The notes: generated from the letters alone by a model not told the origin. 64,000 bases of DNA from Thermoleophilia bacterium (GCA_027493445.1 JAOSKU010000001.1:62001-126000); one strand, 5' to 3'. Numbered from the stretch's first letter, positions 53,163 through 61,899 are shown. Made by a program: numbers and translations.

Positions 53163-54770
53163 ATGGAAAACGCAGGCGGAAACGCCGTTTACTACTGGAT
53201 CGTCATGATCGCGTACTTCGTGGTCGTGCTGTATATCGGCTACAAGTACTTCATGCGCCAGCGCCAGGCCAGCGGCACGGTCGAGGAGTCCCAGGATTAC
53301 TGGGTGGCCAAACGCTCGACCGGCGCGGCCATGGTGGGCATGAGCATCGCCGCAGGATGGTTGCTCATCGGCTTCATCACCTGGGCCATCTACAACACGT
53401 ACATGTTCGGCTTGGGCGGCATCTGGGCCATGGTCGTGCCCTGGTTCATCCTCCTTTTCCTGATGGTGATCCTGACCCCCATGGTCAGGCGGATCAAGGC
53501 CATCTCTCAGCCGCAGATGCTGCACAACCGTTTCGGCCTGCCTCTTCGGGTGCTGGTGACTCCGTTCAACATCTTCACCTTCGTGGTGTGGGCCGGAGCC
53601 GAGGTGTGGACAATCGCCCATATCATCGCTCCCGAGTTCGGGGTGGCCCCTTGGGTCATGTACTTCGTCTTCAGCGCGCCTATCGCCATCTACATGTTCA
53701 TGGGCGGCTTCGCGTCGGTCATCAGCGCCAACGTTATTCAGTTCGTCATGTCGGTCATCTTCGTCACTATCGTGACCATCGCCATCGGTGTGGTAGCCTT
53801 CCGTGACCTGCCCGACGGGGTCGGTATGATCGAATACCTGAGGAACGTCGTGCCCCCGGGAGCGGGCGAAGGCTACCACGGCCTTTCCATCTTCAGCCTG
53901 GGCGTGCCTTTCATCTTCGTCTCGATCATCGCGCTCCTCCCCGGCTGGACGGTGGAGGAGGACTGGTGGCTCAAGGCCCAGTCGGCTTCGAGCACGCGCG
54001 AAGCGCGCAAGGGCATCTGGGCCAACCTCATCTACAACGTCATCTGGGTGCTTTTCTGCTCGAGCATCATCGGGATTTTCGCTCTGGTGGTCTTCCCGCC
54101 CGACCAGTTCGACGCCCTTCTCGGAGGCGACGCCTACTCGATCCTCACTGTCTTCCTGAGCACGAAGTTCCCCGACTGGGCGCTGGTGCCCTTGTTCTCG
54201 GGACTGGCCGCGCTTTCCATGTCGACCGTGGCCACATTCACCAACGTCTGCGCGTTGAACGCGAGCTACGACGTGCTGCAGCCCCTGGTTTACCGCCGGC
54301 GTAATTGGACCGAGAAGCGCATCATGCGCTTCAGCCGGGCGAGCTCGCTGGTGGCAGTAGCCGTGACAGTGGGCGTGGCCTTCCTGGTCGACCTGTTCCC
54401 CACAGGCCTGTGGGATGCCTACTACCTCTCGAGCGGCGTGCTCTCCGCCGGGGTGGGCATCCCGGTGCTCGCCATGTTCTGGAAGCGGGCCAACCTGCAG
54501 GGCACCTTCGCCGGTTCGACGGTCGGAGGACTCACGGCGTTCATCCTCTACTTCGTGGAGAAGTACAGTCTGAACAACGACTACTCGCCGCATTGGCTGG
54601 CGAACACCTACCTGGGCTACGCTGTGGTGGCCGTCGTTCTCGGTCTGGTGGTCATGGTGGTGGTGAGCCTGCTTACCCCGGCCCCCGGCCAAGCGAAGCT
54701 CGACGCCATCGCCGCCGAGCCGGTGGACGACCACGAGGAGTTCTTCCGCGGCGTGGCGGAGACCAGCTAG
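53163..54770 (+). CDS. Sodium:solute symporter family (SSS) transporter
   Basis: A 535-residue transporter with about 13 helices. It starts MENAGGNAVYYWIVMIAYFV; family landmarks are DYWVAKRSTGAAMVGMSIAA, AISQPQMLHNRFGLPLRVLV, SVISANVIQFVMSVIFV and GLAALSMSTVATFTNVCALN. The group includes proline, pantothenate, choline-like and urea carriers. Since it lies directly upstream of mttC-mttB, trimethylamine or a quaternary amine precursor is a reasonable substrate (inference). ATG 53163 follows AGGGGGA. Stop is TAG. Confidence 0.88.
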   Translation: MENAGGNAVYYWIVMIAYFVVVLYIGYKYFMRQRQASGTVEESQDYWVAKRSTGAAMVGMSIAAGWLLIGFITWAIYNTYMFGLGGIWAMVVPWFILLFLMVILTPMVRRIKAISQPQMLHNRFGLPLRVLVTPFNIFTFVVWAGAEVWTIAHIIAPEFGVAPWVMYFVFSAPIAIYMFMGGFASVISANVIQFVMSVIFVTIVTIAIGVVAFRDLPDGVGMIEYLRNVVPPGAGEGYHGLSIFSLGVPFIFVSIIALLPGWTVEEDWWLKAQSASSTREARKGIWANLIYNVIWVLFCSSIIGIFALVVFPPDQFDALLGGDAYSILTVFLSTKFPDWALVPLFSGLAALSMSTVATFTNVCALNASYDVLQPLVYRRRNWTEKRIMRFSRASSLVAVAVTVGVAFLVDLFPTGLWDAYYLSSGVLSAGVGIPVLAMFWKRANLQGTFAGSTVGGLTAFILYFVEKYSLNNDYSPHWLANTYLGYAVVAVVLGLVVMVVVSLLTPAPGQAKLDAIAAEPVDDHEEFFRGVAETS

Positions 54771-54859
54771 CGCTGGCTCCGGCACGATAGCAGCGTGTGG
54801 CCGCGCCCCAGGGCGCGGCCACCTGATACCTGTCTCAAGGAAGGAGGTGACACAGACAT

Positions 54860-55513
54860 ATGGCGAACCTGACCCAAGAAGAAGCCATCGAACAGGCCAT
54901 CAAAGCCGTCCTCGACGTGGATGAAGAAGCTTCGGTTAAGGTGGCCGAAGACACCCTCGCCTCCGGTCTTGACCCCCTGGTGGTGTTGCAGGAGGGTTTC
55001 ACCGTGGGCATGCGCCGGGCGGGCGAGCTCTTCGAAGCCGAAGAGATGAGCCTGCCCGAGATGATCATCGCCGCCGACTGCATGATGGCCGCCCTGGCCG
55101 TGCTGGAGACGGCTCTGCCCGAGAAGTCCAAGAGTGACAACCTGGGCACGGTGGTCATCGGCACCATCGAAGGCGACGTGCACGATATCGGCAAGACCAT
55201 CGTAGCCACGCTGCTCGAGGTCTCCGGTTTCGAGGTGCATAATCTGGGAAGAGATGTCCCCATCGCCGAGTTCGTGAGCAAAGCCAAGGAGACCGGAGCC
55301 AATCTGGTGGGTTCTTCCGCCCTCATGACCACCACGATGACCGGGCAGCAGAAGCTGGAGGCCGCCCTCACCGAGGCCGGCCTGCGTGACAAGGTCAAGA
55401 CCATGGTGGGCGGCGCCGCCGCCACCCAGGGCTGGGCCGACAAGATCGGGGCCGACATCTACGCCGAATCGGCCACCGAGGCCGTGCAGCGGGCCAAGGA
55501 GGCTGTGGCCTGA
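54860..55513 (+). CDS. mttC: Trimethylamine corrinoid protein
   Basis: A 217-residue corrinoid carrier. The helical cap has LQEGFTVGMRRAGELFEAEE; the B12 motif is D106-V-H108-D-I-G111 ([10 protein letters not shown]); [20 protein letters not shown] and [20 protein letters not shown] follow. It lies 77 bp before mttB (second), its likely partner. ATG 54860 follows AAGGAGGTGACAC. Among the corrinoid proteins here it is the closest in motif wording to the corrinoid half of the Lrp fusion. Confidence 0.94.
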   Translation: MANLTQEEAIEQAIKAVLDVDEEASVKVAEDTLASGLDPLVVLQEGFTVGMRRAGELFEAEEMSLPEMIIAADCMMAALAVLETALPEKSKSDNLGTVVIGTIEGDVHDIGKTIVATLLEVSGFEVHNLGRDVPIAEFVSKAKETGANLVGSSALMTTTMTGQQKLEAALTEAGLRDKVKTMVGGAAATQGWADKIGADIYAESATEAVQRAKEAVA

Positions 55514-55590
55514 GGCTCGGCGCCAAGTGAAAACAGCCGCGGGCGTGCATCGACGCCGGCGGCCTGGAGAGATGAAAGGAGGTAGGGCGA

Positions 55591-57051
55591 ATGATCAGAG
55601 GTCCAAGTGCGGGTGGCGAAGAGTACAGCGGCTGGGGTTTGAAGATGTACTCTCAGGAGCAGCTCGAAGCCATCCACGAAGCGACCCTGGAAGTGCTCCG
55701 CCTCACGGGGGTCGAGGTCCATCTCGACGAAGCCCTGGACGTCTTCGAGGAAGGCGGATGCATCGTCGACCGGGAAACCAAGGTCGTGAAGTTCCCGGCG
55801 TACGTGGTGGAACAGGCCTTGTCCACCGCCCCGAGCCGCATCCTGCTCGCGGCGCGCGATCCTCGATACGACTACTGGATGGGCGGCCGGCAGGTCGGGT
55901 ACACGGACTTCGGCTGCGGCATCATGATCGTCGACCCGGAGACGGGAGAGCTCCACGAGACCACGAAGGAAGACGTGGGCAAGACGGCGCTCTTGTGCGA
56001 CGCGATGGAGAACGTGGATGTGTACTCCACGGCCGTGGTGGCGCGCGACATGCCGGACTCCAGCTACGACCTGCACATGCTCGAAGTCTCGTTTCTGAAC
56101 ACGGGGAAGCATGTGCACCACATCGACGTCTCCAGTGGGGCGAATGCCCGCCGGATGTTCGAGATGGCCGCTCTCGTTGCCGGGGGACGGAAGGCGCTGG
56201 CCGAGAGACCGCTCGTCTCCACACTGGTGTGCCCCACCAGCCCCCTGATGCTTCACACGGTGACCTGCGAGGTCATCATGGAGAGCGCTCGCTGGGGCTG
56301 TCCCATCAACGTCCTCTCCATGGCCATGTCGGGCGCCTCCAGCCCGGTGTCGGTCTCGGGGACCCTTGTCACCCACAACGCCGAGGTGCTGGCCGGGATC
56401 ACCCTGGCACAGCTGACGAATCCGGGCGCTCCCACCATGTACGGGAGCTCCACGACCATGTTCGACATGACTTTCGCGACGGCCCCCGTGGGAGCGCCGG
56501 AGCTGGGCATGATCTCGGCGGCGGTGGCGGAACTGTCCAACTTCTACAATCTGCCGAGCTACGTTGCCGGTGGTTAGGCGGATTCGAAGATCATAGACGT
56601 GCAGGCCGGGCACGAGAAAACCATCACCAGTTTGCTACCAGCGTTGGCAGGGTCCAACCTGATATACGGGATGGGAATGCTCGAACTGGGCGTCACGTTC
56701 TCCTACGGGCAGCTTGTGCTGGACAACGAGATAGCCTCGATGGTGAAGCGCGTGGTGCAGGGTTCACCCGTGGATTCCGACACCGTCGGGATCGATGTCA
56801 TCCACAAGATCGGCTCGGGGAAGAACTTCCTCAAAGAGAAGCATACGCTGAAGTACATGCCTCAGGAGCAGTCCAAGGTCAAGATCTTCGACCGGCGGAC
56901 CCGGGGAGCGTGGGAGAAACGAGGAGCGACCGACGCTGCGGCGCGGGCGAATGCCATCGCCGTCGAGCTCCTGAAGACCCATGAGCCCATGCCGCTCGAC
57001 CCGGACATCCACGCGGAGATGAAGAAGATCATCGCCGGAGCGGAGGAGTGA
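55591..57051 (+). CDS. mttB: Trimethylamine methyltransferase MttB (second), pyrrolysine at UAG 56575
   Basis: A 486-residue MttB with in-frame UAG at 56575-56577 (residue 329) in SYVAGG-O-ADSKIIDVQAGH, followed by EKTITSLLPALAGSNLIYGM and a normal C-terminus to TGA 57051. Landmarks before it include QLEAIHEATLEVLRLTGVEV, NTGKHVHHIDVSSGANARRM, LVCPTSPLMLHTVTCEV and PINVLSMAMSGASSPVSVSG. ATG 55591 follows AAAGGAGG. It is clearly different from the mttB at 27 kb, so the two are old paralogues rather than a recent duplication. A terminator follows. Confidence 0.96.
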
Positions 57052-57094
57052 CCAGGTAGAATCAGGCATAATCCCTCTCTCTGGAGGAGTGGCA

Positions 57095-57135
57095 GCGCGG
57101 CCCGCCTTCGGTGGCGGGCCGCGCTCCTCCTCTTT
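57095..57135 (+). terminator. Rho-independent terminator after mttB (second)
   Basis: GCGCGGCCCGCC (57095-57106) pairs perfectly with GGCGGGCCGCGC (57113-57124) around loop TTCGGT, then TCCTCCTCTTT. It separates the mttCB unit from the regulator-corrinoid fusion, which therefore needs its own promoter. Confidence 0.85.
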
Positions 57136-57198
57136 GGCGGTCGAGCCTCGGGTCGGCTCCGCCGGCCATCGGTGCGATAGGAGGCATTCGCGGCGGGA

Positions 57199-58353
57199 AT
57201 GGACGTCCAGCAGAATCGGATCCAAGGGGCAGTGGAGGTCGACGCCGTCGATCGCCAGCTCCTCAGGTTGCTCCGCGATGACGGACGCCGTCCGAACGCC
57301 GAGATCGCACGGGCTCTCGGCGTCTCGGAACACACGGTGCGCAAGCGGCTTGATCGGCTGCGGGACAAGGGCGTGCTGCGCATCATCGGTCTGCTCGACC
57401 CGGCTGCAACCGGTTTTCCAGTCGATGTCCTCATCGGGATCGGGGTCAGACATGGTCTGGTCAGGGAGGTCGGCCGGCGACTCGCCGCCCAGGGATGTGT
57501 GGCGTTTGTGGGTCACACGACCGGTAGGTACGATCTGATTGTGGAGGCCGTTTTCCAGGACAACGATGCTCTTCTCGCCTTCTTGGGGGACACGTTGGCC
57601 ACCATGCGGGGCATCACCAAGACCGAAGCGTTCCACGTGAGGGGCGTCGAGAAGTTCAAATACATGTGGGACCTCCCCGCCGATGGCAGCAGCGAGTGGC
57701 GGGCGACCCTGACGAAGGGAGAAGCGATCGATCAAGCCATCGCTTCTATTCTGGCCATGGACGAGGAGGCGGCCGTGCGAGTGGCCGAAGACGTGCTGGC
57801 CTCCGCTCTCGACCCCCTCGAAGTCCTGGAAGGGGGGTTCACGGTCGGAATGCGCAAAGTGGGGGACCTCTTCGCGGGCGAGGAGATGGGCGTCCACGAG
57901 TTGGCCCTCGCGGCCGATGCGATGAAGGGCGCCCTTGGCATCCTGGAATCGGCGATGCCGAGACGAGTCAAGGGACAGGACCACGGGACGGTCGTGATCG
58001 GGACAGTGGAAGGCGATGTCCACGATATCGGCAAGACCATCCTGGTGACCATGTTCGAGGTCTCGGGCTTCACCGTGCACGACCTTGGTCGCAACGTGCC
58101 GGTCGACGTGTTTGTCAAGGCGGTCGAGGACCACGATGCCGATCTGGTTGGGAGTTCCGCCCTCATGACGACCACCATGTTCATGCAGCAGCGGCTGGAG
58201 CTGGCTTTGAAGGCGGCCGGACTGCGCGATCGGGTCAAGACGATGGTCGGGGGCGGTGCGGCCACCCAAGGTTGGGCCGACAAGATTGGCGCCGATATCT
58301 ACGCGGACAACGCCACCGACGCCGTGCTACGCGCCAAGGAGGCCAGAGCCTGA
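57199..58353 (+). CDS. Fused Lrp/AsnC regulator and corrinoid (B12-binding) protein
   Basis: One uninterrupted 384-residue ORF. Residues 16-60 are a helix-turn-helix (DRQLLRLLRDDGRRPNAEIA, RALGVSEHTVRKRLDRLRDK); 65-160 a RAM-type domain ending EKFKYMWDLP; 161-172 a short linker; 173-255 the corrinoid helical cap (LEGGFTVGMRKVGDLFAGEE); 256-384 the B12 Rossmann domain with D273-V-H275-D-I-G278. All B12 lower-ligand residues are kept. There is no start codon or Shine-Dalgarno at the junction in the corrinoid frame, which supports a true fusion. ATG 57199 has a distant AGGAGG. It likely senses corrinoid or methyl-corrinoid and controls methylamine genes (inference). Confidence 0.85.
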   Translation: MDVQQNRIQGAVEVDAVDRQLLRLLRDDGRRPNAEIARALGVSEHTVRKRLDRLRDKGVLRIIGLLDPAATGFPVDVLIGIGVRHGLVREVGRRLAAQGCVAFVGHTTGRYDLIVEAVFQDNDALLAFLGDTLATMRGITKTEAFHVRGVEKFKYMWDLPADGSSEWRATLTKGEAIDQAIASILAMDEEAAVRVAEDVLASALDPLEVLEGGFTVGMRKVGDLFAGEEMGVHELALAADAMKGALGILESAMPRRVKGQDHGTVVIGTVEGDVHDIGKTILVTMFEVSGFTVHDLGRNVPVDVFVKAVEDHDADLVGSSALMTTTMFMQQRLELALKAAGLRDRVKTMVGGGAATQGWADKIGADIYADNATDAVLRAKEARA

Positions 58354-58445
58354 CCGCCGCAATGCCCCGTCATTGGGATGCGGAAGTTGCCTGCCGTGAA
58401 GGAGAAGGCGCAGGCCGAGTTCCGACCGGTGCCACGCGGGGCGTT

Positions 58446-58877
58446 TCAGAGCCGCGGCAGGATCGTGAATCCCCCGTCCGCGAAGTGCCGGTCGAACGTG
58501 AACGCGTGCTCGATGTGGAGCTCATGCATGAGGGCGAAGCTCATGCAGTCCACCAAGCTGACGTCGCGCCGGTCCTCCGCCAGCCAGGCCTCGACGCTTC
58601 GCGCGTACAGGTCGGCCTCGACCCAAGCGATGTCTAGATAGGGGACGAGGTCGAGTAGGAAGCGGCGCGCCGCAGGTCGCCCGAGGCGGGCTTGGAGAAG
58701 GGCCGCCGCCTCGACCACGATGGAGCTTGTCGCGACGAGGACCGTGTCGCGGGCAAACAGAGTCTCGGCGAGCGCACGGGCCGGCTCGTGTGAGACATCG
58801 CCTTCGTCGAGCAGCGCATACAGAGCTGACGTGTCGATCAGGACCTCGTGTGGAAAGTCCGGGTCAGCTGGGGTCAT
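58446..58877 (-). CDS. PIN-domain toxin, VapC-like
   Basis: A 143-residue PIN-fold nuclease. Acidic catalytic residues are visible: Asp in VLIDTSALYALL near residue 15, Glu in SSIVVEAAALL, Asp in SLVDCMSFAL and Asp in TFDRHF. VapC proteins cut tRNA or rRNA when free of antitoxin. Its start overlaps the antitoxin gene by 14 bp. It is the typical second gene of a toxin-antitoxin pair. Confidence 0.88.
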   Translation of the reverse strand: MTPADPDFPHEVLIDTSALYALLDEGDVSHEPARALAETLFARDTVLVATSSIVVEAAALLQARLGRPAARRFLLDLVPYLDIAWVEADLYARSVEAWLAEDRRDVSLVDCMSFALMHELHIEHAFTFDRHFADGGFTILPRL

Positions 58878-59133
58878 TCTCAGTCCAGTCGCGCAAGGTG
58901 CGGGCCAGATACTCGTCGTGGCGCACCGAAACGTCGCGATCGACGCCTCGGAAGGCGCCGATCGCGCTCCATGCGCGCTTCCGCAAGGTGTTCCGGTCAG
59001 GTCTTGGGGGCTTCCCCAGGTAGGCGTCCAGCGAGCGGCGCACGATCTCGGCCTGTGACACGCCGAGCTGTTCGGCTGCCCGGCGCACCGCTTGGGCCTG
59101 GCGCTCGTCGAGTTGGATCTGCATACGAATCAT
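58864..59133 (-). CDS. Ribbon-helix-helix antitoxin, VapB-like
   Basis: An 89-residue protein. MIRMQIQLDERQAQAVRRAA and QLGVSQAEIVRRSLDAYLG form a ribbon-helix-helix DNA-binding domain; the C-terminal part (FRGVDRDVSVRHDEYLARTL) would wrap the toxin. ATG 59133 follows GGAGGGG, better than the upstream ATG at 59145. A palindrome 34 bp upstream is the expected operator. Confidence 0.85.
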   Translation of the reverse strand: MIRMQIQLDERQAQAVRRAAEQLGVSQAEIVRRSLDAYLGKPPRPDRNTLRKRAWSAIGAFRGVDRDVSVRHDEYLARTLRDWTENDPS

Positions 59134-59166
59134 CGACCCCTCCACGCGCTGGCCTTTGTAGGAGTA

Positions 59167-59188
59167 TCATACCATCATGATGGCATGA
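59167..59188. promoter_or_regulatory. Probable VapBC operator
   Basis: The 22-bp palindrome centred at 59177/59178 has core CCATCATGATGG (59172-59183) and flanking TCAT/ATGA, with one mismatched pair. It lies upstream of the antitoxin start, as for autoregulated toxin-antitoxin operons. It contains most of the A/T bases of its surroundings. Confidence 0.7.
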
Positions 59189-59220
59189 CCAGACACGTGC
59201 TCGTAAGAACCTGGCGGATG

Positions 59221-59382
59221 AAGCTCGTCTCACAACGAAGCCTTGGCCGCCGCGGCCGCACTGGGCGGTCCGATGCGGTGTCCTCGGTCGCGTCCGTAGC
59301 GCTGCTACGCCCGCTCCCTGCGTCCTTGCCTCGCCCGCACCCATCGCGGCCTGACGGCGAAGCGTCATTCCGAAACCAGCTC
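59221..59382 (-). repeat. MITE-like element, second full copy
   Basis: In reverse complement this 162-bp stretch matches 26859-27021 along its whole length with scattered changes, ending in AAGCTCGTCTC here and starting AGAGCTGGTTTC on the other side. Its inner GGCCGCCGCGGCCGCACTGG block is nearly the same. It directly abuts the stop codon of the VWA gene (59383-59385). Confidence 0.75.
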
Positions 59383-60189
59383 TTAGTGGGCCTGTAGGGC
59401 CCGTACGATAGCGGCGGTGATGGCGTCCTCGTCTTCCACGAACTGGAAGGTGCCGTGCCCGGCCTCGGCCAGCAGGCGGATCTTGTCCGGGTTGGCCGGC
59501 GGAAAGGCGATCACGTTGAGCTTCGTGAACTTGGCGGCTACCGTCATGGGGTCCTCACCGGTGGTCCAGCCACCGTCGGTGAGCAGCAGGCCGAACATGC
59601 GGTTGAAGTCTGCGAGCTGGTTGAAGCCCTTGGCCAAGGCGCCCGAGATGTTGGTCAAACCCTCGATGGGCAGATCGAAGATCCGGTCCAGGAGCACCTC
59701 GTAGTGCACCTTCTCCGAGACTCCCTTGACCACCTCCACGTCGGTGCTGAAGGCCACCACTCCGTAGTTCTCCTTGAAGTATATGGCAATAGCCGCCGCC
59801 GTGAGGGCGGCCAGCACTATCTTGGGACCGCGCATGGAGTAGCTGTGGTCGAACATCATGACGAAGCCTTGCTCTTCGCGCTTGCGGTCCCAGGTGGCGA
59901 GGTTGTCCTCCAGGTCCTCCAGAGGATTGGTGACGATATTCTCCAGCGTGGCATCGAGGTCGACCTCGTCGGAGAAGACACCTTTGCGGAGGTGCAGCGT
60001 GCCCTTGCGCACGCCGGTGCCCACCAGCTGGCTGGCCACCTTCAGTAGCAGCTTCTTGGCCAGCTCGAAGGCCTTCTGCTTGAGGTTGGCCCGCAGCAGA
60101 TGGTTGAGCTTGGCGAAGTACCTGACAAACTCCTCGTCGGCGAGGAACTCGTCCTGCAGCTCGGGGCTCTGGTTGATGGCCTGGGCCAT
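59383..60189 (-). CDS. VWA-domain protein, MoxR partner
   Basis: A protein of 268 residues from ATG 60189, with a von Willebrand A domain whose metal site is DHSYSM (MIDAS DxSxS) near residue 113, the Thr loop GLTNISGALAKG and the Asp in LLTDGGWTTGED. The N-terminal part is helical (FAKLNHLLRANLKQKAFELA). In-frame, protein-like sequence (EALNEAGLQVLKKQLESGEI) continues upstream of ATG 60189 to the A9 run at the end of the MoxR gene, without a start codon. The protein may thus be longer or made by frameshifting. It likely works with the ATPase in metal insertion or complex remodelling. Confidence 0.82.
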   Translation of the reverse strand: MAQAINQSPELQDEFLADEEFVRYFAKLNHLLRANLKQKAFELAKKLLLKVASQLVGTGVRKGTLHLRKGVFSDEVDLDATLENIVTNPLEDLEDNLATWDRKREEQGFVMMFDHSYSMRGPKIVLAALTAAAIAIYFKENYGVVAFSTDVEVVKGVSEKVHYEVLLDRIFDLPIEGLTNISGALAKGFNQLADFNRMFGLLLTDGGWTTGEDPMTVAAKFTKLNVIAFPPANPDKIRLLAEAGHGTFQFVEDEDAITAAIVRALQAH

Positions 60190-60260
60190 CTCGAAGGCGG
60201 AGATCTCCCCGGACTCGAGCTGCTTCTTGAGAACCTGGAGGCCGGCCTCGTTAAGAGCCT

Positions 60261-61291
60261 CTACGAACGTTTTTTTTTATCGTCTCCCGCACCCAGGAAG
60301 AACTCGTGCCCCAGCTCGCGCCGGGCCCGCTCCACCACCCGCTCGATGATCTCCTCGGGAGCGGCGTTGATGGTCTCCGACAGCCAGATCTTGCTGGTAA
60401 GGGCCATCTTGCAGGCGTCGGCGAAGTCCTCGGGGCGCAACTCGCCATCGGAGAGCACCCGCAGGTTCTCTACGATGGTCACGATGTCGATGGCCGCCCT
60501 GATGGACGCTCCCAGCTTGATCTCGGGGGTGTCCCGGGTGAGGCGGGTCACCCGAACCGCCGTCTTGACCAGTGGTTGCTCGTCGCTGCAGGCCCGACGC
60601 TTGACGATCTCGATCTCCTCGTCCTCCGACTGGTAGTCCATGCGCACGCGCACCACCCGGTCGAGGAAAGCCCGACTCACCTGCAAGGTGCCGACGTCGT
60701 CGTAGGGGTTCTGCGAGCAGATGATGGTAAAGCCGTCGCGGGAGCTTACCTGCCCGTAGCGGGGGATGTTGATGATCCCCTCTTCCATAGGGGTGATGAG
60801 CAGGTTGGCCGACTCGGAGCTCATGCGGTTGAACTCCTCGAGGTAGAGCACGCCGCCTTCTTCCATGGCCTGAGTCAGGGGGCCCATCTCGAAGTACTCG
60901 CGCTGGTAGCTGTCCTTGAGCACTTTGCCGGGGTTGAAGAAGCCCAGGAGCTTGGAGGGAGTCAGATCGATGGAGCCCTCGATGAAGTAGAAGGGCACCT
61001 TCATGGAGCGGGCGATGCTGCGCACGATGGTCGATTTGCTGGTTCCGGGGGGCCTTCGAGCAAGATGTGCTTGCGACTCAGCATGGCCGCGAAGATCTCG
61101 CGCACCTCGCGTTCGCGTCCCACGACCTCCTGTCGCACCTGCTGGAACACGCCGAAGGTGGCCGCGATGTCGCGGCCGGCAACCCCGGGAGCGGCGCTTG
61201 CCGGTAGCGTACCGGGCACATCGCAGACCTGGGGGTCGGCTCCTCCGGCGACTGCCGACTCCTGTGCGCGTGTCTTCTCACCCTGGGCCAT
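60261..61291 (-). CDS. MoxR-family AAA+ ATPase, frameshifted in the P-loop
   Basis: MoxR ATPases remodel or mature protein complexes with VWA partners. The N-terminal part (VFQQVRQEVVGREREVREIF, SRKHILLEGPP) and the rest (GTSKSTIVRSIARSMKVPFY, Walker B GGVLYLEEFNR, sensor IICSQNPYDD, arginine region FLDRVVRVRMD) lie in two frames. The break is in a run of six at 61047-61052; one more base gives the Walker A GPPGTSKST. The gene ends DDKKKRS through a nine-A run shared with the following VWA gene. About 345 residues when corrected. Confidence 0.85.
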
Positions 61292-61560
61292 GTGCGACAG
61301 CTCCCTTGATGTCTCCGGCGCCTTGTTCCCGCGTCCGCGAGGGACCTCATGAAGACAGAAGTATACCGTGCTCCGGCGCCGGGGACACCCCGGGACCCAG
61401 CTCTGAGAGGCTGAAGCCCTTCATGACGTGGTTCCGATGAACGCTGGCCGGTTCTGGCCATGCTACCTTCAGCGCGTGAACAGAAAAACGATCTCCCCTG
61501 GATGTCGATGCGCCGTTTCCGCGCTGCGGCGAGGCGCGCCCCCCTGTGTGCCAGATCGCC
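61292..61560. other. Gap upstream of the MoxR gene
   Basis: ORFs in this stretch look like shadows. It should hold the MoxR promoter on the minus strand. I see no feature I can support beyond that. Confidence 0.4.
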
Positions 61561-61899
61561 ATGCGTGAGCGCTCGCGGCTGCGCGATGTCGTCGTGCCTA
61601 CCGAGCACGGGGGCTGGGGCTTCACTCTGGAACCCATGCTCCTGGGCCTCTTGGTGGCCCCGGGGTGGGCTTCGTCGGCCTTGGCAGGCCGTTGAAAAAC
61701 GAAGCCCCGGCCACAGGGCAGCACTGGGCGGCGCCAGGCCTCGGCGATCGCGCTGGGGACGGTGGCTCTCGGCAGCTTGACAGCCGCCACCCTGCTCGCC
61801 CGGCCCCCGTTGAAGGCGCGTACCCTCGGATGGACCCAGATGGTGGTGGGACTGGCGGTAGTGGGTCTTTTCGCCCTCGGCTATCACCTCTCTTCCTGA
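61561..61899 (+). pseudogene. YwiC-like membrane protein remnant with inserted repeat fragment
   Basis: The left part reads MRERSRLRDVVVPTEHGGWG and FTLEPMLLGLLVAPGWASSA, the N-terminus of a YwiC-like membrane protein (usual length near 250). The right part, in another frame, reads ASAIALGTVALGSLTAATLL and MVVGLAVVGLFALGYHLSS before TGA 61899, which is a plausible C-terminus. Most of the middle is gone, and the join (61691-61732) resembles the MITE-like repeat. The gene is therefore broken, not just frameshifted. Confidence 0.65.
61691..61732 (-). repeat. Fragment of the MITE-like repeat inside the YwiC-like remnant
   Basis: AAAACGAAGCCCCGGCCACA and GCAGCACTGGGCGGC recall the left end of the element at 59221 (CACAACGAAGCCTTGGCC, GCCGCACTGGGCGG), with a small internal deletion. 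It occupies the point where the gene lost its middle. Confidence 0.5.

Noticed and set aside
52890-54785. A 631-codon minus-strand ORF opposite the symporter
   Set aside because: It is His/Asp/Glu-rich, typical of the antisense of a hydrophobic gene in GC-rich DNA.
58630-58642. TCTAGA inside the VapC-like gene as another operator
   Set aside because: It is within coding sequence, with none of the flanking blocks of the mtm-type element.
61078-61887. Minus-strand ORFs across the YwiC-like remnant and MoxR N-terminus
   Set aside because: Composition is Arg/Pro/Gly rich with no motif, and real conserved fragments lie on the other frames.
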